NCBI RefSeq assembly: GCF_900115785.1
Contig: NZ_FOYS01000002.1
Span: forward strand, 248,001 to 312,000
DNA: 64,000 nt
DNA from: Halogeometricum limi
GTDB taxonomy: Archaea; Halobacteriota; Halobacteria; Halobacteriales; Haloferacaceae
Direction: 5' to 3'
In this document: one piece after another, positions 15,352 to 23,610 of the stretch
Numbering within the stretch: the first letter of the stretch is position 1
How the letters are laid out: each line of letters starts with the position of its first letter
Position numbers and translations under genes: made by a program
Notes under the pieces: generated by a model
Told to the model about the DNA's origin: nothing
Database searches by the model: none
Seen by the model: only the letters and a program-made list of their open reading frames with translations

Positions 15352-17517
15352 TCAACGAAGAGAATCAGTATCGAACGCGTCGCTCCAACGAAGTTTTCCT
15401 TCGACGAGTACCGGAATATTCTCTAGCTCCAAGAAACTGTTCAGCTCCTCTGTGGAGAGCGAAAAGACATCGACGGCTCCCGAGCCCAAGTAGTGTTTGT
15501 TGATCTCGGGAAGCATCGGCTTCACTAATCCTCCCATTCCAACGTAGCTACTCGGATATATGTTATACTCGACGTCGAATCCTTCCGATGTTTGCTCGAT
15601 ACGGCACATATTAGCGTAGACACCACTGCTCTGCGCGACGGACAGTCCCCCGTCGCCGAGGACGATGTAGTTGTCACCGGCGGCGTTCTCGCCCCGGACG
15701 AGTTCGAGCGCGCTCCGGATGGGGAACCCGCCGTTCAGCAGTCGCGCGAGCATCGACCCCACGTCGACGGCGCTACTGTTCACCACGTCGTCGAGGGTTA
15801 CGACGCCAGCGATTGCGCCGGCGTCGACGAGGTGCATCCCCTGTTCGTACGAGCGACAGGCGTTGAGCAAGAACGCGTCCATGCCCACGTCCGACAGCGT
15901 CGAAGCGTCGAGGGTGCCGTCGGAACAGTGGAAGCCGTAGTCGTCGATGTGTCCGATGTAGTGAAAGAAGTCCACGTCGGTCGCCAGCGCGTCTCTGAGT
16001 TCCTCTCGCGTCAGTTCGTACGCGACTCGCACGTCGAACGGGAGCTTCTCGCGCGACCCGTACACTGACTCCACGTCGTCACGCTCGGCGGCCATCTTCG
16101 GGTCGTTGCAGACGACGGTAATCGATATCTCGCCCTCCGTCGGCGACCGGTACAGTCGGTTGTGGTACGCCTGTAGCGACGCCTTGCTCGCGCCGATGGG
16201 CGTCCCCTGCCCGACCCACGCCTGTTCGAGCGAATCCGTCTTTTCCGGTTGGACGTAGGTCCGGTCGGGCAACGGCGACGTCTGGCTCGCACTCCGGACG
16301 AATCCACCGTCGGTGACGCGCGGCGTCGACCGGAGGAACTCCCCGACGGAGGCCGCCTGCGTCGCCGAACTCGCCGTCGGTTTCGCTCTCGGCGTCCGAA
16401 CGATGGCGAGGTCGTTCGCGACGAAGGGGAGGAGTTCGACGTTCGACGGCGTCGGCGTCACGTGCGTGGTGAGTTTCCACTCGGGAACGTGCTCGGCGAC
16501 GTCGTCGTAGGGGACGCCGAGGTACGCTTCGACCTGTTCGGCCAGCGACCGGTCGTACAGGTCGGCGAAGTCGAGGTCGACGTGGCCTTCGACCGCGCGC
16601 CGTTCGTGGAGGTCGACCTGGTAGTAGCCCTCCGTGCGCGTGACGCAGTCGAGGAAGAACGTCTGCTTCAGGACCCGTTCGACGGTTCGCTCGTATCCCG
16701 CGGGTCCGTCTAACTCGTACGTGAACCCGTTCTCGGTCCGGAGTCGCGGCGTCTCCCCTTCGACGACGGTGGCCCCGAGGTAGTACGCCAACGGTGCCGC
16801 CACGTAGACGTGCCGGTGGGTCGGGGGGAGTTCCAGCGTGACGCCCGTCTCCGGCGCCGCCATCGCCGGCGGTGCGGAGAATCGCTCGCCGCGTTCGACG
16901 AGGGGCGGATGCCCCCGGAGCGTCGGGTACGACCGCTCGGGCGTGGTCGTCTTGAGCGCCGACCCCAGAAGCGACACCGCTCGCATGATAGAATGGGGGT
17001 CGTCGGGGGTCGTTATCGTCGCCGCCGGCCGCTTGTGGTGCGAGCGCGCGCCGACGAGGACGTCCACGGTTTCGTCGAACGAGAGCGTCGTCCGGGCGTC
17101 GTTCGACCGTATCGTCACCGGCCCGTCGACGCGCACGTACGTCTTCACGGGTGCGAACAGTTCGATACCGTACGTCCCGTCCGGAAACGACTCGGTCGCG
17201 AAGTGGTCGGTCTGCCCGAGCATCTGTCCCGCTTCGTCGCGGACGCAGACCGAGACGACCGTCTGCAGGTCGAGACGGTCGGTTCGAAACTGGACCGCCG
17301 CGTCGGCCGGAAACGTGAACGCGGCCGGGTCGGCCGGTTCCGGCGCGACCGGTCCGGGCGTCGAGAGTTCGAACTGGTGTCGTTCGATGGGGTCGGTGAC
17401 GACGACGCCCTCACCGCCCGGGGCCTCGTCGATAGAGAGCTCCAGATACGAACCCGGAGCGTCGAACGACGAGTGACTCTCAGGATTCCCGGACGGTTCC
17501 ATCATCTTCTCTGTCAT
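15352..17517 (-). CDS. CHAT-domain (caspase-like) protease
   Basis: A 721-residue protein. The first 430 residues are a beta-rich region with no family I know. The CHAT domain spans about residues 430-640: FFHYIGHIDDYGFHC gives the catalytic His at about 523, and LLNACRSYEQG gives the catalytic Cys at about 554, followed by VVTLDDVV and the helix SMLARLLNGGFPIRSALELVR. A 75-residue C-terminal extension follows. CHAT proteases are caspase relatives used in defence and programmed death; the intact dyad implies activity. The last 90 codons are clearly lower in GC than the rest. Transcribed after the RecA-like gene, 58 bp downstream. Confidence 0.9.
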   Translation of the reverse strand: MTEKMMEPSGNPESHSSFDAPGSYLELSIDEAPGGEGVVVTDPIERHQFELSTPGPVAPEPADPAAFTFPADAAVQFRTDRLDLQTVVSVCVRDEAGQMLGQTDHFATESFPDGTYGIELFAPVKTYVRVDGPVTIRSNDARTTLSFDETVDVLVGARSHHKRPAATITTPDDPHSIMRAVSLLGSALKTTTPERSYPTLRGHPPLVERGERFSAPPAMAAPETGVTLELPPTHRHVYVAAPLAYYLGATVVEGETPRLRTENGFTYELDGPAGYERTVERVLKQTFFLDCVTRTEGYYQVDLHERRAVEGHVDLDFADLYDRSLAEQVEAYLGVPYDDVAEHVPEWKLTTHVTPTPSNVELLPFVANDLAIVRTPRAKPTASSATQAASVGEFLRSTPRVTDGGFVRSASQTSPLPDRTYVQPEKTDSLEQAWVGQGTPIGASKASLQAYHNRLYRSPTEGEISITVVCNDPKMAAERDDVESVYGSREKLPFDVRVAYELTREELRDALATDVDFFHYIGHIDDYGFHCSDGTLDASTLSDVGMDAFLLNACRSYEQGMHLVDAGAIAGVVTLDDVVNSSAVDVGSMLARLLNGGFPIRSALELVRGENAAGDNYIVLGDGGLSVAQSSGVYANMCRIEQTSEGFDVEYNIYPSSYVGMGGLVKPMLPEINKHYLGSGAVDVFSLSTEELNSFLELENIPVLVEGKLRWSDAFDTDSLR

Positions 17518-17575
17518 CGTTCACGAGTAAAAACGTGTTGGTCACTCACACGCCACGTTCGGAGACGCTGGACGG

Positions 17576-18328
17576 TCATCCGAGACATAGCCAGTCCGAC
17601 GAGAGGTCGACGTCCCGGAAGTGCCAGCGCTGTTGCAGATGCGTCTCCTCGAGACGGAGTTCGACCGTCGCGTCGAACAACGGTTCGAGCGTGCGGACGA
17701 GTTGGTCGTCTCGGTCGCGCGGGAGCCAACAGTGCACCATCCCATCCACCCCGCGGATGTGGTTCGCGAGAACGTGCGAGAAGCGGAACGCCGTCTCTTC
17801 GCCGTACTCGGCGACGAGCGTGGGGAGACAGTCGAACGCCACTCGAAGTTCGGCGGGCGCTAACCCACCCGAGATGCGCTCGAACTGGTCGACCGTCTTC
17901 GCGATTTCGATACCCAACTGCGCGACGTCCCCCTCGACGCGGCGTCTCAGCGAGTCGGGGTTGAACGTCGCCTCCATCGACGTGTCGGGCGAGGACGGCG
18001 TCGCAGTCGTCCGGGATGGCGTCGCCGTCGCCGCTCCGCGAGCGAGTCCGTCGAACTCCAGGAGGCGCGTCCACTCCGGCGTCCGTCGGCGGACGACTTT
18101 CAGTCGGGAGTCGCGTTCGCCGTCACTCGCGCCGGTGACGAGCAGTCGGCGCCTCGGGGCACTCCCGCCGTCGCCGAGCATCTGTGCGGAGACCTCGCGG
18201 TAGACGTCCGCCGGGACGGCACCGACGACCAACAGCGCGCTCCCGCGCCGCTTCAGGTCGTCGAGAGCCGCTGTAAGCCCCGGAGACACGTCCGCCTGCG
18301 CCGCACAGTCTTCGTCTCCCGTATCCAT
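17576..18328 (-). CDS. RecA-fold-like regulatory protein, DUF7504-like
   Basis: A 250-residue protein. N-terminal strands ALLVVGAVPADVYREVSAQML and RRRLLVTGASDGERDSRLKVV look like a degenerate RecA/KaiC core, since no Walker A GKT/S is present. A second half (VEGDVAQLGIEIAKTVDQFE, FRFSHVLANHIRGVDGMVHCWLPRD, then ELRLEETHLQQRWHFRD) fits haloarchaeal DUF7504-type proteins as I remember them. It is the first gene of a two-gene operon with the CHAT protease. A TATA-like AGTATTATTTG about 30 bases before its ATG suggests leaderless initiation. It could sense or control the protease; no nucleotide use is predicted. Confidence 0.75.
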   Translation of the reverse strand: MDTGDEDCAAQADVSPGLTAALDDLKRRGSALLVVGAVPADVYREVSAQMLGDGGSAPRRRLLVTGASDGERDSRLKVVRRRTPEWTRLLEFDGLARGAATATPSRTTATPSSPDTSMEATFNPDSLRRRVEGDVAQLGIEIAKTVDQFERISGGLAPAELRVAFDCLPTLVAEYGEETAFRFSHVLANHIRGVDGMVHCWLPRDRDDQLVRTLEPLFDATVELRLEETHLQQRWHFRDVDLSSDWLCLG

Positions 18329-18466
18329 TCAGCTTGACTCACGGAACCGCGACAAATAATACTTTGTGTATTTGATGAGTCTCACACGGACGGGAGTATC
18401 CACCGTCGGTACGACGTGTGAGGCGTGACTGTCTGTCAGAAAGAAATCCGTATCGCAGCTGAACGT

Positions 18467-19618
18467 TTACGCGCGGAGGAACGACTCGATACGATTCAGC
18501 GCCGTCTTCAACTCGGCCATCCCCGTCGCGTAGGAGACGCGGAGGTGGCCCGCACCGCTCTCGCCGAACGCGCTTCCGGGGACGAGTGCGACGCGTTCGG
18601 CTTCGAGGAGGGCCTCCGCGAACGCCTCGTCGTCGTCCCACCCGGGCGGACACTCGGGGAAGACGTAGAACGCGCCTTTCGCCTCGAAGCAGTCCATCCC
18701 GAGTTCGTTGAACCGCGAGATGACGAACCGACGGCGACGGTCGTACGCGCGGCGCATCTCGCCGACGGCGTCGTCACACGACCGGATGGCTTCGAGAGCG
18801 GCGTACTGCGCCGTCGTCGGCGCCGACAGCATCGTGTACTGGTGGATGCGGTTCATCGCGCCGACGACGCCGGACGGTCCCAGCGCGTACCCGAGTCGGA
18901 GCCCGGTCATCGCGTACGCCTTCGAGAAGCCGTTGAACACGACGGTTCGCTCGCGCATCCCCGGCAGCGTCGCGATGGAGGCGTGGTCGTCTTCGTACCG
19001 GAGCGCGGCGTAAATCTCGTCGGAGAGGACGAACAGGTCGTGTTCTCGGGCGAACTCGGCGACCTCTCGTAGTCCGTCCAGCGACATCACCGCCCCCGTC
19101 GGGTTGTTCGGATAGCAGAGGACGAGGACGTCGGCGTCCGCCGCGCCGGCGCGTTCGAGGTCGTCGTACCGAAGCGCGAAGTCCTCCTCGGCGCGCGTCG
19201 GAACCGAACACGTCTGGCCGCCGGCGAACGTCACCGTCGGTTCGTACGAGATGTACGACGGTTCGGGCACGGCCACCACGTCGCCGGGGTCGACCAGCGC
19301 ACGCATCGCCAAGTCGACGGCTTCGCTCGCGCCCGCGGTGACGAGTATCTCGTCGTCGGGGTCGTACTGCTGGTCGTAGCGCTCGACCCGTTCCGCGATG
19401 GCCTCGCGGAGTTCGCGCATCCCGCGGTTCGACGTGTAGGAGGTGCGTCCGCGTTCCAGCGAGTCGATGGCGGCCGTCCGGGCGGCCCACGGCGCGGAGA
19501 AGTCCGGTTCGCCGACGCCGAGCGAGATGACGTCGTCCATCTCCGCGGCGAGTTCGAAGAACCGACGGATACCCGACGGCGGCGTCTCGCGCACGCGCTC
19601 TGAGACGTATCCGCTCAT
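18467..19618 (-). CDS. Class I/II aminotransferase (aspartate aminotransferase-like)
   Basis: A 383-residue PLP enzyme of fold type I. It has ISLGVGEPDF, the PLP contact AGASEA, CYPNNPTGA, SDEIYAAL and the Schiff-base Lys in FSKAYAMTGLRLGY at about 233; an Arg in HLRVSYAT contacts the substrate carboxylate. It transfers amino groups between an amino acid and a 2-oxo acid in the cytosol; substrate cannot be assigned. Its ATG overlaps the stop of the upstream Lrp gene by 4 bases (ATGA), so the two are translationally coupled and the regulator probably controls amino-acid metabolism. Confidence 0.92.
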   Translation of the reverse strand: MSGYVSERVRETPPSGIRRFFELAAEMDDVISLGVGEPDFSAPWAARTAAIDSLERGRTSYTSNRGMRELREAIAERVERYDQQYDPDDEILVTAGASEAVDLAMRALVDPGDVVAVPEPSYISYEPTVTFAGGQTCSVPTRAEEDFALRYDDLERAGAADADVLVLCYPNNPTGAVMSLDGLREVAEFAREHDLFVLSDEIYAALRYEDDHASIATLPGMRERTVVFNGFSKAYAMTGLRLGYALGPSGVVGAMNRIHQYTMLSAPTTAQYAALEAIRSCDDAVGEMRRAYDRRRRFVISRFNELGMDCFEAKGAFYVFPECPPGWDDDEAFAEALLEAERVALVPGSAFGESGAGHLRVSYATGMAELKTALNRIESFLRA

Positions 19619-20103
19619 GGCGAGAACGTGAGCCTGTCGTCCTCGTCGGTGTCTCCGAGTTCGATGCCGCGCTCTTTGTACGTCTCCATGATGAAGTGCG
19701 TGACCGTCTGCGTGACCTCCGGGATGGGCGCGACGCGTTCGGAGACGAACGTCGAGACGTCGTGCATCGAGTCGCCCTCGACGTCCACGGCGAAGTCGTA
19801 GTCGCCCGAGACCAAGCGGAGCGACGACACCTCGGGGAACTTCGCGATTCGGCGCGCAATCTCTTCGTACCCCGTCTCGCGGTCGAGTTCGACGTTCAGT
19901 TCCAACTGCGCCTCCACGTGCTCTTCGTCCACGCGGTCCCAGTCGACGACCGCTTGATAGCCGCGGACGACGCCGTCGGCCTCTAACTCTTCGATGAGTG
20001 CTTCGACCGCCGCCGCGTCGAGTCCCGTCTGTCGAGCGATGTCTTCTGGGCTCTCACGAGCGTTGCGGAGCAGCAGGTCGAGCAGTTCCCGCTTGTCGTC
20101 CAT
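19615..20103 (-). CDS. Lrp/AsnC-family transcriptional regulator
   Basis: A 162-residue regulator: N-terminal helix-turn-helix (MDDKRELLDLLLRNARESPEDIARQTGLDAAAVEALIEELEADGVV is its region) and a C-terminal RAM ligand-binding domain (VEAQLELNVE, PEVSSLRLVSGDYDFAVDVEG). The start is ATG 20103; the frame is open to 20340, but the extra residues are unlike any Lrp. It forms an operon with the aminotransferase and probably responds to an amino acid. Confidence 0.92.
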   Translation of the reverse strand: MDDKRELLDLLLRNARESPEDIARQTGLDAAAVEALIEELEADGVVRGYQAVVDWDRVDEEHVEAQLELNVELDRETGYEEIARRIAKFPEVSSLRLVSGDYDFAVDVEGDSMHDVSTFVSERVAPIPEVTQTVTHFIMETYKERGIELGDTDEDDRLTFSP

Positions 20104-20556
20104 ACTACCGGGTTGCGGTCCCCGGTGAAATGGTTTGCTCACGGCGCAAGCTTGCGAGTCGACCGACGTGAATCGGATAACGCGATAAGAAACGTGACTG
20201 TATCCGAAGAGAGAACGTCTGCGACGAGTCGCGCTTCGACGCGAGGCCGGGGGCGACGAGAGAGTAGCGAGGACGAGACGGCGCGTCGCGACGGTTCGGT
20301 TGACGGACGTCCGCGAAACGGACGAAAACTGGTCGCGCATACACCTTAAGGACTAAAAGCTCGAATATATATTGTCCCAATGGTCACTTAGGATGGCCTG
20401 AACTGCTGTTTGTCAACGCTTAGCATTATTAGGGGGAAGGCCATCACGTTCTCCCGTGATGTGCTTCGCAAATGCGTATGAAAATACGAAAATAGTGGAC
20501 GAGTGGTCTATAATAAACGTACACGATAGACGTTCGAACGGGATGGAGGCCGTCTG
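20104..20556. other. 453-bp regulatory region between lrp and narK
   Basis: No gene found. The region contains AT-rich tracts at about 20363-20375 (GAATATATATT), 20428-20438, and a TATA box TCTATAATAAACG near 20508-20520 upstream of the transporter, plus a 7-bp-stem hairpin at 20442-20461. Confidence 0.55.
20442..20461. promoter_or_regulatory. Inverted repeat upstream of the NarK-type transporter
   Basis: CATCACG-N6-CGTGATG is a perfect 7-bp inverted repeat about 50 bases before the transporter TATA box, a plausible activator-binding site. Confidence 0.45.
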
Positions 20557-21870
20557 ATGGGTCTCGTGAAGATGACGAAGTACCGGACGTTGCTGCTCGC
20601 GACCGTCGGGTTCAACTTCTCGTTTCTCATCTGGTTCTCGTTCGCGCCGTTCACCGGGCCGATGGCCGACGAGTTCGGTCTCTCCCTCGCGGAGATCGGT
20701 ATCCTCGCGAGCGCCGCGATTTGGCTCGCGCCGTTCGGCCGCATCGCGACCGGGTGGCTCTCCGATAAGTTCGGCGCGCCATCGGTGTTCGCCATCGTGT
20801 TGGGGTACGTCGGCGTGTTCTCCATGGCGTCGGCGTTCGCGCAGTCGTACGCGGTGTTCTTCGTCGAACGCCTCGTCGTCGCGACGGCGGGCATCACGTT
20901 CGTCATCGGCATCCAGCACGTCTCCGAGTGGTTCGAGGAGGACGAACTCGGCACGGCGGAGGGCATCTACGCGGGCGTCGGGAACGCCGGGGCGGCCGGG
21001 GGCGCGTTGATTCTCCCCCGCGTGTTCGGCCCCGAGTGGAACGGACCGCTGTTCTCGACGAACTGGCGCGCGGCGTTCTTCTACACGGGCGTCGTCTCCG
21101 TCGTCCTCGCCCTGGCGTACTACACGCTCGGCGAGGCCGCAAAGAGCGAGGAGAAGCGGCGGGCGACGGCGGAGAACACGAGCTTCGAGGGCTGGTTCTT
21201 CACCGCGACGCGCTACGGCACTATCGTCCTCGCCCTCGCGTACGTGATGACGTTCGGACTCGAACTGTCGATGAACGGGTGGCTCGCCACCTACTACCGC
21301 GAGGGGTTCGACACCAACAACCTCGTCTTGGCGAGCACGTTCGCGGCGACGTTCTCCATTGCGGCCGGCCTCCTCCGTCCAATCGGCGGCTACGTCAGCG
21401 ACGTGCTGGCGCGCAGGGAGAGGGACATCCTCCCGGTGTTCACCGGTCGCTACCGCGAGCAGTGGACGTTCGTCTCGCTGTGTTTCGTCGTCGTGGCGAT
21501 GCTCGGGATGACCGTCGCGGGACTGTCGGGCGAGGTGCTCGTCGCCGTCGGCGCGGGCTTCCTCGTCGGGATGGGGTGTGCGTTCGCCGAGGGAGCCATC
21601 TTCGCGCAGGTGCCGGCGATGTTCCCGAACAGTTCCGGGTCCGTCGCGGGCGTCGTCGGCGGTATCGGCACCGTCGGCGGCATCGTCTACCCCCTCGTCT
21701 ACTCCGCGCCGTTCCTGCCGAACCTCCACACCGGCTACGCCGTCGTCGCCGTCTCGATGATTCCCATCGTGCTCCTCACGTCGTGGGTGTTCCGCCCGAA
21801 GGTGGCCCGCGTCGCCAACGAGGCGGGATTCGGAAGCACGCGTAGCGAGGGGGTCACGCGGAGCGACTGA
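20557..21870 (+). CDS. narK: NarK-type nitrate/nitrite MFS transporter
   Basis: A 437-residue MFS protein with about 12 helices. It carries nitrate/nitrite porter signatures: [14 protein letters not shown] in helix 1, the glycine-rich [15 protein letters not shown] in helix 5, and [18 protein letters not shown] in helix 11, with an Arg in LVVATAG. These match NarK/NNP nitrate/nitrite porters in the membrane. No nitrate reductase lies beside it. Upstream are a TATA box and an inverted repeat. Assignment to nitrate rather than another anion is inference from signatures. Confidence 0.85.
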   Translation: MGLVKMTKYRTLLLATVGFNFSFLIWFSFAPFTGPMADEFGLSLAEIGILASAAIWLAPFGRIATGWLSDKFGAPSVFAIVLGYVGVFSMASAFAQSYAVFFVERLVVATAGITFVIGIQHVSEWFEEDELGTAEGIYAGVGNAGAAGGALILPRVFGPEWNGPLFSTNWRAAFFYTGVVSVVLALAYYTLGEAAKSEEKRRATAENTSFEGWFFTATRYGTIVLALAYVMTFGLELSMNGWLATYYREGFDTNNLVLASTFAATFSIAAGLLRPIGGYVSDVLARRERDILPVFTGRYREQWTFVSLCFVVVAMLGMTVAGLSGEVLVAVGAGFLVGMGCAFAEGAIFAQVPAMFPNSSGSVAGVVGGIGTVGGIVYPLVYSAPFLPNLHTGYAVVAVSMIPIVLLTSWVFRPKVARVANEAGFGSTRSEGVTRSD

Positions 21871-21918
21871 GCGACGACCGCTTCCGAGACTGAAGCCCGC
21901 TACTCCGTTCTCTTCCGC

Positions 21919-22335
21919 TCACTCGAACGCGCCGAGTCGCGCCTGCGTCGCCGCGGACTCCCCTTCGAGGAGTCGCCGCTTCTGGTCGACGCCGCCGTCG
22001 CCGGAGAACCCGACGAGGCCGCCGTCGGACCCGACGACGCGGTGGCAGGGCACTATCAGCGGCACCGGATTCCGACCGCACGCCTGCCCGACGGCGACCG
22101 GACTCGTGTCCAACTCGGCCGCGAGTTCGCCGTACGTCCGCGTCTCGCCGTACGGAATCTCGGACATCGCTCGCATCACTTCGCCAGTGAACGAGTCGGG
22201 GTAGGCGACCGAGAGGTCGAACGTCCGTCTGTCGCCGCGTTCGTACTCGCGGATCTGTTCGGCGATTTCCGACGCGTCGGCGTCGAGATACGACTCGTCT
22301 AAGTCCAGTCCCGTCCCGTGAATCTCCACGCGCAT
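21919..22335 (-). CDS. ogt: Methylated-DNA--protein-cysteine methyltransferase
   Basis: A 138-residue single-turnover DNA repair enzyme. The methyl-acceptor Cys is at about 97 in IVPCHRVVG; helix-turn-helix residues [21 protein letters not shown] precede it, including the Asn hinge and Arg finger. It removes O6-alkyl groups from guanine. It is shorter than bacterial Ogt because the N-terminal domain is reduced, as in haloarchaea. Transcribed towards narK; the PNPOx-like gene lies upstream on the same strand. Confidence 0.93.
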   Translation of the reverse strand: MRVEIHGTGLDLDESYLDADASEIAEQIREYERGDRRTFDLSVAYPDSFTGEVMRAMSEIPYGETRTYGELAAELDTSPVAVGQACGRNPVPLIVPCHRVVGSDGGLVGFSGDGGVDQKRRLLEGESAATQARLGAFE

Positions 22336-22368
22336 ACGTCCGCTACTCGCCGGGACGGCATAACTGGT

Positions 22369-22884
22369 TCACTCGCCGTCGAACCGCCACCGCGTCGCGT
22401 CCGTCGGATACTCCGACCACGCGAGGACGCGCGTCGGGCGAATCGAGAACACCGGCGTCCCGTGGCGAATGCCGTACTTCTCCTCGTAGGCGTCGTCGAT
22501 GCGTTCGAGGCGCGCGGCGTCGGCCGTCTCGGCGTCCAATCGCTCGGCGATGCCGTCGAGGATGACGACGTCTTCGCCGCTCTCGCGGTGGACGACGATA
22601 CGGGGGTCGCGCGCGACGTTACGCACCCACCGCGTCTCCTCGCCGCCGCCGCAGTGGAGTCGCCCGTCGACGAACACGCCCCACACCGGTCGGGCGTGCG
22701 GACGGCCGTCGGGCAGCGTCGTCGACATCCAGAACGTCCGGTCTTCACGGAGACGGTCGGCGACGAACGACCAAGGAAGCAGTCCCGCCTCGTCGTCGGG
22801 AATCCCGTAACTCGCCTCGGTCACCGGCCTGTCGCGCGCCGCGTCCGGCGGCGTCTCGTCGGCCGCGCCGTTCCCCTCTCTCAT
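22369..22884 (-). CDS. Pyridoxamine-5'-phosphate-oxidase-fold protein
   Basis: A 171-residue split-barrel protein. Features: FWMSTTLPDGRPHARPVWGVFVDG, then GGGEETRWVRNVARDPRIVVH, typical of F420- or FMN-binding members of the PNPOx-like superfamily. It probably binds flavin or F420 and oxidises or reduces a small molecule; in this group substrate cannot be read. It is the first gene before ogt on the minus strand, with a 33-bp gap. Confidence 0.82.
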   Translation of the reverse strand: MREGNGAADETPPDAARDRPVTEASYGIPDDEAGLLPWSFVADRLREDRTFWMSTTLPDGRPHARPVWGVFVDGRLHCGGGEETRWVRNVARDPRIVVHRESGEDVVILDGIAERLDAETADAARLERIDDAYEEKYGIRHGTPVFSIRPTRVLAWSEYPTDATRWRFDGE

Positions 22885-22958
22885 ACCCGAGACGACGCGC
22901 GGCGAGACGATGAACGCTCGTCTCTCCGCGGCACTCGCGCCTCCGTCCGTCGCGTTCG

Positions 22959-23453
22959 CTACTCGTCGTCGGGGCCCGCACCGAACCGGAGCGTCTCCGC
23001 GCCGCAGGACTCACAGGAGAGCACGTACTGCGGGCCGTCGTCTCCCGCTACGCGTTCGTACTCGCGTCCGCCGACGACGCCGCACGCCGGGCACGCCTCT
23101 TCGATGACGGCGTGGTCCGCGTCCTTCGGCGCGCCCACGGCGACGACTTCCGCGGGTTCGTCGGCGGCGTTGTGCGCGCGGTTCTTCTCGCCGGCGGCGA
23201 CGAACACGGCGTCGCCCGCGTTCGCTCTCACCGGGCCGTCCTCGGTGTCGACGGTGAGCGTCCCCGAGACGACGTAGAACAGTTCCTCGTGTTCGGGGTG
23301 GGAGTGATAGCCCCACGGCACCTGTTCGCCCGGCCGCACTTCGAGGACGTTGAACCCGAACGCCGTCGCGCCGACGGCCTCGTCTACCTCTCGCTTGTGA
23401 CTCGTCGGGTTCGGCGTGTCGGGGATGTCCGACACGGTGACTCGTTCGACCAT
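22959..23453 (-). CDS. Cupin-domain protein with zinc ribbon tail
   Basis: A 164-residue protein with a single cupin barrel: metal-ligand motif GYHSHPEHEELFYVVSGT (His, His, Glu) and a second half AHNAADEP. A C-terminal zinc ribbon (CPACG ... CESCGAE) follows, an unusual added module. The frame extends to 23543, but ATG 23453 (MVERVTVSDIPDT) is the conserved-style start. Cupins bind metal in sugar or sulfur metabolism or act as sensors; activity unknown. Confidence 0.85.
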   Translation of the reverse strand: MVERVTVSDIPDTPNPTSHKREVDEAVGATAFGFNVLEVRPGEQVPWGYHSHPEHEELFYVVSGTLTVDTEDGPVRANAGDAVFVAAGEKNRAHNAADEPAEVVAVGAPKDADHAVIEEACPACGVVGGREYERVAGDDGPQYVLSCESCGAETLRFGAGPDDE

Positions 23454-23610
23454 GCCTGACGTCTGCCCCACCGAGTGATAAACGTCCGGCACCGTCCTCG
23501 CTCTCCCCGTCCGGTCGACCCCCCGAGAGACCAGTAGCGACACCTGAATATTTTCCGTGACCGGTCGCGTTGGAAAAGAGCCAAGAGGCGTGCGAACAGC
23601 AACTCAGTCG

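Noticed and set aside
20104-20340. Upstream extension of the Lrp gene to 20340
   Set aside because: Extension is Arg/Ser-rich and unlike Lrp N-termini; the helix-turn-helix starts right after the ATG at 20103.
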